Assembly: GCA_002347565.1 (NCBI GenBank)
Contig: DDXR01000058.1
Span: forward strand, 33,986-97,985
DNA from: a bacterium UBP2_UBA2255
GTDB taxonomy: Bacteria > Edwardsbacteria > AC1 > EtOH8
DNA length: 64,000 nucleotides
Direction of reading: 5' to 3'
Shown: one piece after another, positions 32,442-40,721 of the stretch
How the letters are laid out: each line of letters starts with the position of its first letter
Numbering within the stretch: position 1 is the stretch's first letter
Notes under the pieces: generated by a model
Seen by the model: only the letters and a program-made list of their open reading frames with translations
Told to the model about the DNA's origin: nothing
The model's database searches: none
Translations under genes and position numbers: made by a program

Positions 32442-33562
32442 GTCCTGTCGAAAAAGCATCCGTGCCGACAAAGCGGAAATCGCTCCTGCCCAGTCTTGAC
32501 GTCGAGCTGACCGAGCGCTGCAACAACGACTGCGTCCACTGCTGCATCAACCGCCCGGCCGGCGACCGCCGGGCCCGGCGCCGCGAGCTGACCGCCGCCC
32601 AACTGGACCGCGTGTTCGCCCAGGCCGCACAGCTGGGCTGCCTGACGGTGCGGCTGACCGGCGGCGAGCCGCTGCTGCGGGGGGATTTTCCGGAGATTTA
32701 CCTGGCGGCGCGGCGCCGGGGCCTGACGGTCCGGCTGCTGACCAACGGCTGCCTGCTGACCCCGGCGCTGGCGAAGCTCCTGGAGGCAGTGCCGCCGCTG
32801 CAGCCGGTCGAGCTGACGGCCTACGGCCGCGACCGCAGATCGTACGAACGGGTGACGCGCGTCCCCGGTTCGTTCGCCGCGTTCCAGTCCGGGCTGGGCC
32901 TCCTGGCCGAACACCGCGTTCCGTTCAGACTGAAGGGCGTGCTGTTCCGCGGGACGGTGGGCGGCCGGCGCGGGTTCGAGGCCTGGGCCACGAAGCTGTC
33001 GGGCGTCCGGCCGGAGCTGACGCTGCTGTTGGACCTGCGGCACCGCAGGGATTCCGTCGCCCGGAACCGCGCGATCGCCCTGCGCCGCCCCACCCCCCGG
33101 CAGGTCGCGCGCACCACCTGCGCCGACCCGCTGTTCCGCAGGCAGATGAAGCTGTTCCCGGGGCGGTACATGGGCCCGCAGGGCGGCCGGCTGTTCACCT
33201 GCTCGGCCGGATACAGCGTCTGCCTCGACGCCTACGGCCGGCTGCAGCCATGCCTGTTGTTGAGAAAAAAGGAGCTGACGTACGACCTGGGCGCGGGAAC
33301 GCTGCGGGACGCGCTGACCAGGTTCTTCCCCGCGGCCCTGGCCGTCGAAGCAAGGGGCAGGGCGTTTCTCGCACGATGCGCGCAGTGCGGCCTGAAGGGC
33401 TTCTGCCACCAGTGCCCGGCCCGCGCCTTCATCGAGAACGGAAAGCTGGACAAGCCGGTCGAGTATTGGTGCGCCGTCGCGCACGAGCAGGCCAGGCTGC
33501 TGGGATGGCGCTCCGGCCCGGGTTCCCTGCCGCGCCTGCGGCCCGGGCCACGGGCCGATTGA
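32438..33562 (+). CDS. radical SAM/SPASM peptide maturase 1
   Basis: 374 residues, GTG start overlapping the kinase-like gene. The radical SAM cluster is CNNDCVHC (Cys 28, 32, 35). RLTGGEPLLRGDFPEIY (SAM-binding GGEP) and LLTNGCLLTPALAKLL follow. The C-terminal SPASM domain has CSAGYSVCLDAYGRLQPC, a spacer, then CAQCGLKGFCHQC and a last Cys in EYWC: ligands for two auxiliary Fe-S clusters. SPASM enzymes form thioether or C-C bonds in RiPP precursors. It is about 45 percent similar by eye to the second copy at 34368, with the same SYERVTRVPGS and YESVTRVPGS stretch. The substrate is probably the peptide at 35546-35710. Confidence 0.92.
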   Translation: MSPVEKASVPTKRKSLLPSLDVELTERCNNDCVHCCINRPAGDRRARRRELTAAQLDRVFAQAAQLGCLTVRLTGGEPLLRGDFPEIYLAARRRGLTVRLLTNGCLLTPALAKLLEAVPPLQPVELTAYGRDRRSYERVTRVPGSFAAFQSGLGLLAEHRVPFRLKGVLFRGTVGGRRGFEAWATKLSGVRPELTLLLDLRHRRDSVARNRAIALRRPTPRQVARTTCADPLFRRQMKLFPGRYMGPQGGRLFTCSAGYSVCLDAYGRLQPCLLLRKKELTYDLGAGTLRDALTRFFPAALAVEARGRAFLARCAQCGLKGFCHQCPARAFIENGKLDKPVEYWCAVAHEQARLLGWRSGPGSLPRLRPGPRAD

Positions 33563-33587
33563 CCGCGCAGCAATGACAGGAGATCGT

Positions 33588-33887
33588 ATGAAAACCGCCA
33601 TGGACAAGGTCTACAAACCGTCGGACGATGTGGTGGCCCGCGAAATCGATGGCGAGATCATTTTAGTGCCGCTGGCCGCCGGGATGGGCGACCTGGAGGA
33701 CGAGCTCTACACGCTGAACCCGACCGGGGCCGCGGTGTGGCGAATGCTGAACGGGGAGCGGAGTCTCGGGTCCATCGCGGCGGCGCTGGCCAAAAAGCAC
33801 CGGGCGGCCCCGGCGACGGTGCGGCGGGACATCCTCGGGTTGGTGGGCGAGCTCTCCCGCCGCCGCATGGTTACCGAGGCCGGCTGA
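33588..33887 (+). CDS. PqqD-family peptide-recognition (RRE) protein
   Basis: 99 residues from ATG 33588, which has CAGGAG about 5 nt upstream; an ATG 15 nt earlier has no such site. The sequence (YKPSDDVVAREIDGEIILVP, LYTLNPTGAAVWRMLNGERS, then a winged-helix tail VRRDILGLVGELSRRRMV) is that of PqqD-like RiPP recognition elements, which bind leader peptides and present them to radical SAM enzymes. The stop overlaps the next start as TGATG. Placed between two maturases, it probably serves both. Confidence 0.93.
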   Translation: MKTAMDKVYKPSDDVVAREIDGEIILVPLAAGMGDLEDELYTLNPTGAAVWRMLNGERSLGSIAAALAKKHRAAPATVRRDILGLVGELSRRRMVTEAG

Positions 33888-34366
33888 TGGACGGCACCGC
33901 CCTGCAATCGTACGAGTTCGGGCCGGAGGAGTTCCGGGAGCTGCTGCGCGACTCGCTGGTCCGGGGCGTTTCGATGCGGTTCGCCGCCGCCGGCACCAGC
34001 ATGGACCCCTTCATCAAGGACGGGGACATCGTCACCGTGGCGCCGCTGACGGACGGGCTGCGGCCGGGAGAGATCGTGGCGGCGGTATCGCCGGCCAACG
34101 GACTGGTGGTCGTGCACCGGGTGGTCGCGCTGCGGAACGGTTCCGCCCTGCTGAAGGGCGACAACCTGCCGGCCGCCGACGGCGAAGCCGCCGGCGCCGC
34201 GCTGCTGGGGCGCGTCGTCCGCGCCGAGCGCGGCGGCCGGCAGGTTGTGCTCGGGGTCGGGGAGTGGAACTGGGCCCTCGCCCTGCTCTCGCGCTGGAAG
34301 CTGCTCCGGCACCTGGCGCGCGCCGTCTCGGGAGCACGGCGGCTGGCCGGCCGGAGGCCGGCCTGA
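33887..34366 (+). CDS. S24/S26 signal-peptidase-like protease of RiPP locus
   Basis: 159 residues. The signal-peptidase-type Ser/Lys dyad is visible: Ser38 in GTSMDPFIKDGD and Lys90 in ALLKGDNL. It also has the VVVHRVV strand typical of S24/S26 proteases in RiPP and lantibiotic loci. There is no strong N-terminal transmembrane anchor; a hydrophobic patch near residue 130 (WNWALALLSRW) might associate with the membrane. Coupled by overlap to the PqqD gene and 1 nt from the next maturase. It could remove the leader peptide or cut a membrane-bound intermediate. Confidence 0.88.
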   Translation: MDGTALQSYEFGPEEFRELLRDSLVRGVSMRFAAAGTSMDPFIKDGDIVTVAPLTDGLRPGEIVAAVSPANGLVVVHRVVALRNGSALLKGDNLPAADGEAAGAALLGRVVRAERGGRQVVLGVGEWNWALALLSRWKLLRHLARAVSGARRLAGRRPA

Positions 34367-34367
34367 C

Positions 34368-35480
34368 ATGCGCCGGGCCGGCATCGAATCCATCCCCCTG
34401 CCCGACCTGCCGCTGTGGCACAACGCTCGCGCCAGACGCGTTCCTCTGGCGTTCGAGCTGGAATTGACCGCCCGCTGCGACAATAACTGCCGGCATTGCT
34501 ACATCAACCTGCCGCAGGGCGACGCCTCGGCCGCAGACCGTGAACTGACCGTCGCCGAGATCGACGACTTGGCGGCCCAGGCGGCCGGGCTGGGGGCCCT
34601 CTGGTGCCTGGCGACCGGCGGCGAGCCGCTGCTGCGGGAGGATTTTCCCGAGATCTACCTGGGGCTGAGGCGCCGCGGCCTGCTGGTGTCGGTGTTCACC
34701 AACGGTTGCCTGATCGACGAGCGGATCGCCGCCCTTTTCCGGCGCCACCCGCCCCGCGACGTGGAGATCACGGTCTACGGTGCCACCCGCGCGACCTACG
34801 AGTCTGTCACCCGCGTGCCAGGATCGTACGGCCGCTTCCGGGCCGGATTGGCCCGCCTGGAGCGAGCGGGAATCACGCCCCGGCTCAAGGCGGTATTCAT
34901 GGAATCCAACCGGCGCGAGATGCCCGCGATCGCCGAATTCTGCCGGGAGCACACCAGGGACTACTTCCGCTTCGACACTCAGCTCCACCTGCGCTACGAT
35001 CGGAACCAGGACCGCAACCGGGAGATCATCGGACAGCGGCTGCCGCCGCGGGAGATCGCCGAACTGGAGCGCTCGGACCGCAAGCACCACCGGGCAATGA
35101 TCGAGCATTGCGACAGGCTGCTGCCGCGCGGCGGCCGGCCGGCCAAGGAACGGGGCCTTTTCTTCTGCCGGGCCGGGCTGGACGGCTTTACCATCGGATG
35201 GGACGGAAGCTTCAAGCTATGCGGATCGCTGACCGACCCGGCGTGCACGTATGATCTCCGGACCGGCGCGCTGCGCGAGGCCTGGGATTCCTTCGTGCCC
35301 AGCGTCAGGAGAGGGAAGCCCGGCGGCCGGCGCCCACGGCCGTCCTGCGCCGGCTGCGAGCTGGTCAACCTCTGCCTGTGGTGCCCGGCGCACGCATACC
35401 TCGAGACCGGCAAACCGGACCGGCCGGTGAAGGCCTTCTGCGAGGCCGCCAGGGCCAGAAGGTCGCTGCTGCCGAACTAG
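34368..35480 (+). CDS. radical SAM/SPASM peptide maturase 2
   Basis: 370 residues from the ATG at 34368, which has GGAGG about 10 nt upstream. CDNNCRHC (Cys 37, 41, 44) binds the radical SAM cluster; ATGGEPLLREDFPEIYLGLR and FTNGCLIDERIAALF follow. The SPASM part has FFCRAGLDGFTIGWDGSFKLC, then CAGCELVNLCLWC and a final Cys in KAFCEAA. It is a paralogue of the enzyme at 32438-33562. Two copies suggest two different crosslinks or two steps on one precursor. It is the last gene of the plus-strand operon and is followed by a bidirectional terminator. Confidence 0.92.
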   Translation: MRRAGIESIPLPDLPLWHNARARRVPLAFELELTARCDNNCRHCYINLPQGDASAADRELTVAEIDDLAAQAAGLGALWCLATGGEPLLREDFPEIYLGLRRRGLLVSVFTNGCLIDERIAALFRRHPPRDVEITVYGATRATYESVTRVPGSYGRFRAGLARLERAGITPRLKAVFMESNRREMPAIAEFCREHTRDYFRFDTQLHLRYDRNQDRNREIIGQRLPPREIAELERSDRKHHRAMIEHCDRLLPRGGRPAKERGLFFCRAGLDGFTIGWDGSFKLCGSLTDPACTYDLRTGALREAWDSFVPSVRRGKPGGRRPRPSCAGCELVNLCLWCPAHAYLETGKPDRPVKAFCEAARARRSLLPN

Positions 35481-35500
35481 GGCATTCCCGGGGATGATAA

Positions 35501-35527
35501 AAAACCGGAGCATCATGCTCCGGTTTT
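35501..35527. terminator. bidirectional terminator between RiPP operon and precursor
   Basis: AAAACCGGAGC (35501-35511) pairs with GCTCCGGTTTT (35517-35527) around a 5-nt loop. A and T tracts on the two sides make it usable on both strands, ending the maturase operon (plus) and the precursor transcript (minus). Confidence 0.9.
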
Positions 35528-35545
35528 CTCTGGTATTCGGTCGGC

Positions 35546-35710
35546 TCAGCTCGGCCCGTTGGCATCGCAGTTGGGCCCTTCGGTCCATTTGCAATTGACG
35601 CCACCGGGGCCGTTTTGGCCGCTGTACTTGCACGTCCCCAGCACGGCCTCCTCCGGGCGCCCCCGCGCCAGCACTATCAGCTTGGGTTTCACCCATTTCT
35701 TCGTTTTCAT
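35546..35710 (-). CDS. candidate RiPP precursor peptide (54 aa)
   Basis: 54 residues, too short for standard gene finding. The leader-like part (residues 1-26) reads WVKPKLIVLARGRPEEAVLG from residue 6: a basic start, an aliphatic helix and a PEE motif that looks like an RRE-binding site. The core-like part (27-54) has Cys27, Cys40 and Cys48, three Gly-Pro pairs (34-35, 45-46, 52-53), Asn-rich turns and no long hydrophobic stretch. I recall short peptides with a KP.LI.L.R..PEEAVL..CK pattern near radical SAM genes, but cannot verify. It has its own promoter with a 9-nt gap to the ATG and no ribosome binding site, so translation is probably leaderless. It shares the terminator with the maturase operon. 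Confidence 0.82.
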   Translation of the reverse strand: MKTKKWVKPKLIVLARGRPEEAVLGTCKYSGQNGPGGVNCKWTEGPNCDANGPS

Positions 35711-35719
35711 AACGGAAAT

Positions 35720-35748
35720 ACTATATCATTTTTTCGCTGAAAAATCAA
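35720..35748 (-). promoter_or_regulatory. promoter of the RiPP precursor (leaderless)
   Basis: On the minus strand TTGATT (35748-35743), a 17-nt spacer and TATAGT (35725-35720). The -10 box ends 9 nt from the ATG, leaving a leader of only about 2-4 nt. A separate promoter lets the precursor be made in excess over its enzymes. Confidence 0.75.
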
Positions 35749-35800
35749 GGGTATGGGAATTATTATTTGCCAGCTGGCGTGAACGGACAGGCAGCCGGCC

Positions 35801-38800
35801 TCACTTCAGCAACACCGCCTTGGATACCGCCCGGACCCCGCCGGCCTCGAGACGCACCAGATACACGCCGCCGGGCACCGGGGTGCCGGCGCCATCCCGG
35901 CCGTCCCAGGCCGTCGCGTGCGCACCCGCCGGCAGGGAAGCGTCGACCAGCGTCCTGATCCTCTGCCCGGCGATGTTATACACGGTAAGCGACGCCCGCC
36001 CGGCGCCCGGCAACCGGTAGTGGATCGTCGTCTTCCGCATGAACGGATTGGGCCGCGCCGTTTCGAGCAGGAAACCGGCGCTGCCGGTGCCCGTTCCGGG
36101 CCGTTCGGCCACCCCGGCATGGTACAAGCCCATCAGCGAATGCTTGATCCCGCAATGGGCGATCTCGGCCTGCCCTCCCGGTTCGATCCGGATGCCGTGC
36201 CAGGAGCTGTCGCACGGCGTCCCGCTCCAGGTGTCGCAGAACACGCTGTCGTCCGCCGTACCGGCGACCACCAGCCGGCCGCGCACGACCAGCTCGGCCC
36301 GCTGCGGGTCGTCGCCCAGGTCGTCGAAATCCCGCCGGTCCGGAAAGTACAGCCGCGCGCCGGGCCGCACCGTCAGGGTCGCGCCCGGCTCCACCAGGAC
36401 ATCGCCGGTGAAGAAGTTGTCGCCCGACAAGGCCATGTTGCGCGCAATGCGACCGCACCAGCCGATCACCGCCCCGTGCCGGTTGCTGCGGTAGCAATCG
36501 TGGCCCTGCACCGGCCAATCGGGCGGGTCGCCTGCCGGCAGGCCGCGACTCCAGCGGTACGCCATCCCGCCGCGGGTGTCGGCCAGCAGGTCGGTGCCGG
36601 TTTCCGGTCCCAGCCGGGCCACCGTCACCGGTGAGTAGTTGCCGTCCTGGGTGAATATTGGGAACCCCGGCAGCAGGGATCCTCCCGCCGACCAGGCAGT
36701 GACCGCTCCATAGTCTCCGCGGCACAGCAGGTCTGCCGCACCGTCGCCGTCGAGATCGGCGGCCGAAGGCGCTGCGTGCATCGACCGCCAGTATGCCGGC
36801 CAGCCCGGCGCGCTCTGGCCGGCGCGGTCGAACTGGCACAAGTACCCCTCCAGGGTGGCCGCGGCGATCCGGGGCAGGCTGTCCCCGGAAGCACGGAACG
36901 CGCACGGCGTCCCCCAGATGGTCCCGGGCGCGATCCGCCACCGGAGCGCACCGCCGCCATCCCAGGCGCACAGCGCCTTCCCGGTGAGGTACGCTGCCAC
37001 GATCTCGCATTTCCCGTCTCCGTCGAGGTCGGCCAGCAGGGCCGGTGCCGCGACATTGTTGTCGCCGCCGTCGGGCGAGGCGAAACTGTCGATCGCCTGC
37101 CCGGCGTTGTCGAGGACGTAGCCCTTCGTCCCGGCGTCGGCCCAGCAGGTCACCACGACCTCCGGCAGCGACCCTCCGCTGACGTCGCCGATGCTGAGTT
37201 TGGGGGCGCTGCCGGACGGGAGGCTCCAGCGCCAGCGCTCCGACACGACGTTCCCGTCCCAAGCCAGCGCCCGGACCTGGTCCGTCCCGCAGGCGACAAC
37301 GATCTCCAGCCGGCCGTCGCGGTCCAGATCGCAGACCGCCGCCGCGTTGACGGGCGCGCCGGCCGGGTACGGCCAGCCGGCAAGCTCCGTCCCGTCATGG
37401 CGGAGTGCCGACAGTGTATCGCCGTGCGGGACGAGGATGTCAAGCGACTGGTCGGCGTCCATGTCGGCCAGCGCCACGGGTCCGCTGATCGAGGGCCTGA
37501 GCCGGCGCGGCCAGCCGGGCAACGCCGTGCCGCCGGCTTCCCAGACATGCAGCAATCCGGAGGGATTGGCCAGCAGGACCTCGCTCCGGCAGTCGCCGTC
37601 GATGTCGCCGGCCGCCGGCGCGTTCCAGTTCCAGCTGTCGCACAGCCCCCAGTCCCGGGGCCAGCCGGGTGCGACCGGCGTGGCCGCGCTGTTGCCGGCG
37701 GCGTCCGAGAGCGCGCTCCGGCAGTGAGCCGTGTCGATCGCCGCCACCGCGTAGCGGTAGCCTGAATCCGGCGCCGCCCCTCCGTCGGTGTAGTACAGGC
37801 AATTGCGCAACGACAGGGGCGTGATCTCGGCGAACGAACCGGCGCCGTACTGCGCCCGGAAGACCGCGTATCCCGCTGCGCCGGCCGGCGCATCCCACCC
37901 GATCCGAAGCCCCGCGGGATCGGCGGCGACCGTCGGCGCCGCCGGGGCTGGCGGTCGCCGCAGCAGGGAGAATTCCTCGGACCATTGCCGCGAGCGGCCG
38001 TCGGCCATCTCCAGCAGAAACCGGTACGGCCCGGCGGCGGCCAGCGAACAGCGGAACGCCCCGGCCGTGTTCCCGCCACTGCGCGGGGCGATGCCCGTCA
38101 GCGACAGCGTGTCCGTCGCCAGGACGATGCCCGGCGACAGCGGAACCAGCCGCAACCGCACCCCGTCGGCCGGACCCGATCCGTGGTTGCCGATGCGGAT
38201 ATCGCGCAGCTCGATCACCTCCCCGGCATCCGCCTGGCCGTCGTCGTTGCCCGCTGCCTCGGCCAGCACGAAATGCTCCAGCGCCAGCGAATCTGCCCGG
38301 ATCACGATCGAGACGGAATCATGCAGCGCATGGCCGGTCAGCGAGCCCGCACCAAGGGTGACCCGTCGCCCGTCGGGGCACCAGCCTGCCGCGGAGAACT
38401 GGCCGCTCGTCAGCCGCACACTGTCGCCCGGGGCCAGCGGCGCATCGAGCGACAGGTCCATGATTCCGGGCGTGACCGCGGAATCCGTCGCGGTCAGCCG
38501 TAGCCGCAGGCTCTCGGCCGCAACGGTCCCGGTGTTCAGGACGGCAACGGACAGCCGGAAGGTCTCGCCGGGGCTGGGGACGCCGTCGCCGTTGTCGTCA
38601 TCGCCGATCACGGCGTCGCGCAGGGACAGCTGGCGCTGGGCCGCCCGCACCTCGATCCGGGACTCTTTCGGCCGGAAATCGTGCGCCGTCACCGTGACTG
38701 CCAGGGTGTCGGGCATGCGGGGGTCGCAGACGAACCGGGCGAGGCCGGCACCGTCGCATTCGGCGACCGCGTACAGGCCGTGGTCATTGGTCAGGCAGAC

Positions 38801-40684
38801 CCTGGCGCCGGGCAGCGGCGCGCCGTTCGCGCTGTCGGCGACGGCGATCTCTATCGTGTCGATGCCCGTAAGCAGGCTTTCGGGCAGGCTGAGCGCCAGT
38901 GGACGCGGCGGCCCGGTCCAGACCTGCATCTCGGGGTCGCCCAGCAGGTTGATCTCGTACTGCGACCAGCGCATCAACCCGTCGCCGCTGGACGGTATCA
39001 GCCGGGCCTTGGCCATGCCCAGCGCAGCGCCCAGACCGTAGCAGCTGTCGTCCAGCAGGGCGGCGAAGAACTCCCGGTCGTAACGGTAGCTGACACCGGC
39101 CAGCGGCTGGCCGGGTATGTACCAGGCCTCGCGCGAGCAGCCGATGAACGCCGCCGCGCCGTTGGGGCCGGACAGGAAACGTTCGCCGATGCAGCTCTTG
39201 TCGAAGGCGCCGTTGTAGCAGCCGACGGTGTACAGCACCGCCGGCCGCCCGGCGTTGCCCAGCCCGGCAGCGTCGGACAGCGTGATCTGCCCGCCGCCGG
39301 TGCGCAGGCCCGTTCCCATCGAGTAGTAGTCGGCGTGGTCCGAAAAGTTGACCAGGTTGCACCCGGCGCCGATCGCGGCCAGCACGTTCGAACGGTTGAG
39401 CGGCGGGTCCGTTCCCGGATACAGCCGGTCGACCGTCAGGCCGGTGTACGGCGCGACACTCCACGCCGAGATGCTGTCCTTGACCTGCCCGGTCGGGGTC
39501 TGGGCGTCGAGGTCGGCGCCGATGAACAGCAGCCGGTGCTGATAATCGGCTTCCTCCGCCCTTTCGTAGGCGATGATCTTTCGCACCAGGTTGCCTGCCG
39601 CGGCGGTGTCGCTCACCGGAAGCCTGCCGACGAAGACATCCGGATAGAGGTCCACCCCGTCCCCGGCCTCGCCCCACACCGCGTTGCGATTGGCGTTCCA
39701 GTCGCCGTCGAGGTCGGAGAAGTACAGGTCGCCCGGGTATCCGGCGGCCACCCGGTGCGGCACGTCCCCGATATCGCCGGCCAGCAGCAGCCACAGGAAA
39801 CCCGACCGCCGGCAGAGATCGCTGATGCCGGCGCGCAGCCGCTCGGCCGGATCGGCGCCGGGATAGGAGGCGGCCAGGGATTCGGCGATGGCGATCATCG
39901 TCCGCACGCCCTTGCGAGTCTTCCACCGTGCCAGCGGCTCCATGGCCGCTGCCAAGCGGCCGCTGGTCACAATCAGGCAGTCGAAGGGATCCTCGGCGCC
40001 CGGCGTCGACAGCCTGGCCGGCCCTCCGCACAGAGCCGGAACCAAGTCGTCATACCGGCTGCGATCGCCGGCATTGACGGCCAGCCTCCCCGCCAGACGC
40101 CGGAAGGCAGCTGACGGGCGCCTGATCGTCGGACGACGATGCAGCGCCGGCCTGGTCTGCACCCGGACCGTCAAGCGGTGATAGTACAGGAGGATGCTGT
40201 CAGCCGGCAGGTACTGCACGGGCGAGAGGGCGACGGCTGCGAACAGATAACCCCGCATCGCACCCTGCCCGGCGAGCCTGGCCAGCGTTCCCGGGTACGG
40301 CTCTCGGGATCCATAAATGGCCTGATCGGCAGGCGCCGGGTCGTCCGCAACGCCTGGATCGGAAACGGTCGCGGCCCGCGGGCAGGGCGGTACCGCCGCC
40401 GACAGCCTGATCGTCTCTGGCACTGCGGGCAGGATCTCGATGGCCACCGCCTCTTCGCCGGGCTTCAGCAGGATGTGCCGGTCGAGCTCGGGGATCAGCG
40501 GCTCGCCAGGCCGGGGTTGCATCACCCCACCGGCGAGCAGGACCTGCCAGCAATCCTTCCCGCGGGCCAGCGCCGGCCGGCCGAAGGTGAACGTCGCTTC
40601 CGCGTCCGCGCCGGAAGGCTGCGCCGACAGGCACAGTGCCAGGCAGCAAAGGGACAGTCGCAATGTCGCTGGGCGTGATGTCAT
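35801..40684 (-). CDS. secreted C25 (gingipain-type) cysteine protease with FG-GAP repeats and T9SS-like tail
   Basis: 1627 residues with a signal peptide (about 1-27). An N-terminal propeptide-like beta region is followed by peptidase C25 (about 230-600): catalytic His450 in NFSDHADYYSMG and Cys489 in YTVGCYNGAF, plus LWLLLAGDIGDVPHR and INLLGDPEMQVW. Ig-like and CARDB-like regions come next, then VCBS/FG-GAP beta-propeller repeats (DIDGDCRSEVLLAN, CDLDRDGRLEIVV, ADLDGDGKCEIVAAY, ADLDGDGAADLLCRGDYGA). The end (RPNPFMRKTTIHYRLPGAG to GGVYLVRLEAGG) is a FlgD/T9SS-like sorting domain. It lies directly behind the RiPP precursor on the same strand, so it could process exported peptide or be unrelated. 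Confidence 0.9.
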   Translation of the reverse strand: MTSRPATLRLSLCCLALCLSAQPSGADAEATFTFGRPALARGKDCWQVLLAGGVMQPRPGEPLIPELDRHILLKPGEEAVAIEILPAVPETIRLSAAVPPCPRAATVSDPGVADDPAPADQAIYGSREPYPGTLARLAGQGAMRGYLFAAVALSPVQYLPADSILLYYHRLTVRVQTRPALHRRPTIRRPSAAFRRLAGRLAVNAGDRSRYDDLVPALCGGPARLSTPGAEDPFDCLIVTSGRLAAAMEPLARWKTRKGVRTMIAIAESLAASYPGADPAERLRAGISDLCRRSGFLWLLLAGDIGDVPHRVAAGYPGDLYFSDLDGDWNANRNAVWGEAGDGVDLYPDVFVGRLPVSDTAAAGNLVRKIIAYERAEEADYQHRLLFIGADLDAQTPTGQVKDSISAWSVAPYTGLTVDRLYPGTDPPLNRSNVLAAIGAGCNLVNFSDHADYYSMGTGLRTGGGQITLSDAAGLGNAGRPAVLYTVGCYNGAFDKSCIGERFLSGPNGAAAFIGCSREAWYIPGQPLAGVSYRYDREFFAALLDDSCYGLGAALGMAKARLIPSSGDGLMRWSQYEINLLGDPEMQVWTGPPRPLALSLPESLLTGIDTIEIAVADSANGAPLPGARVCLTNDHGLYAVAECDGAGLARFVCDPRMPDTLAVTVTAHDFRPKESRIEVRAAQRQLSLRDAVIGDDDNGDGVPSPGETFRLSVAVLNTGTVAAESLRLRLTATDSAVTPGIMDLSLDAPLAPGDSVRLTSGQFSAAGWCPDGRRVTLGAGSLTGHALHDSVSIVIRADSLALEHFVLAEAAGNDDGQADAGEVIELRDIRIGNHGSGPADGVRLRLVPLSPGIVLATDTLSLTGIAPRSGGNTAGAFRCSLAAAGPYRFLLEMADGRSRQWSEEFSLLRRPPAPAAPTVAADPAGLRIGWDAPAGAAGYAVFRAQYGAGSFAEITPLSLRNCLYYTDGGAAPDSGYRYAVAAIDTAHCRSALSDAAGNSAATPVAPGWPRDWGLCDSWNWNAPAAGDIDGDCRSEVLLANPSGLLHVWEAGGTALPGWPRRLRPSISGPVALADMDADQSLDILVPHGDTLSALRHDGTELAGWPYPAGAPVNAAAVCDLDRDGRLEIVVACGTDQVRALAWDGNVVSERWRWSLPSGSAPKLSIGDVSGGSLPEVVVTCWADAGTKGYVLDNAGQAIDSFASPDGGDNNVAAPALLADLDGDGKCEIVAAYLTGKALCAWDGGGALRWRIAPGTIWGTPCAFRASGDSLPRIAAATLEGYLCQFDRAGQSAPGWPAYWRSMHAAPSAADLDGDGAADLLCRGDYGAVTAWSAGGSLLPGFPIFTQDGNYSPVTVARLGPETGTDLLADTRGGMAYRWSRGLPAGDPPDWPVQGHDCYRSNRHGAVIGWCGRIARNMALSGDNFFTGDVLVEPGATLTVRPGARLYFPDRRDFDDLGDDPQRAELVVRGRLVVAGTADDSVFCDTWSGTPCDSSWHGIRIEPGGQAEIAHCGIKHSLMGLYHAGVAERPGTGTGSAGFLLETARPNPFMRKTTIHYRLPGAGRASLTVYNIAGQRIRTLVDASLPAGAHATAWDGRDGAGTPVPGGVYLVRLEAGGVRAVSKAVLLK

Positions 40685-40721
40685 CTTGTTCTCAGCAGGC
40701 GACGCGGGGAACTGCTTCCGG

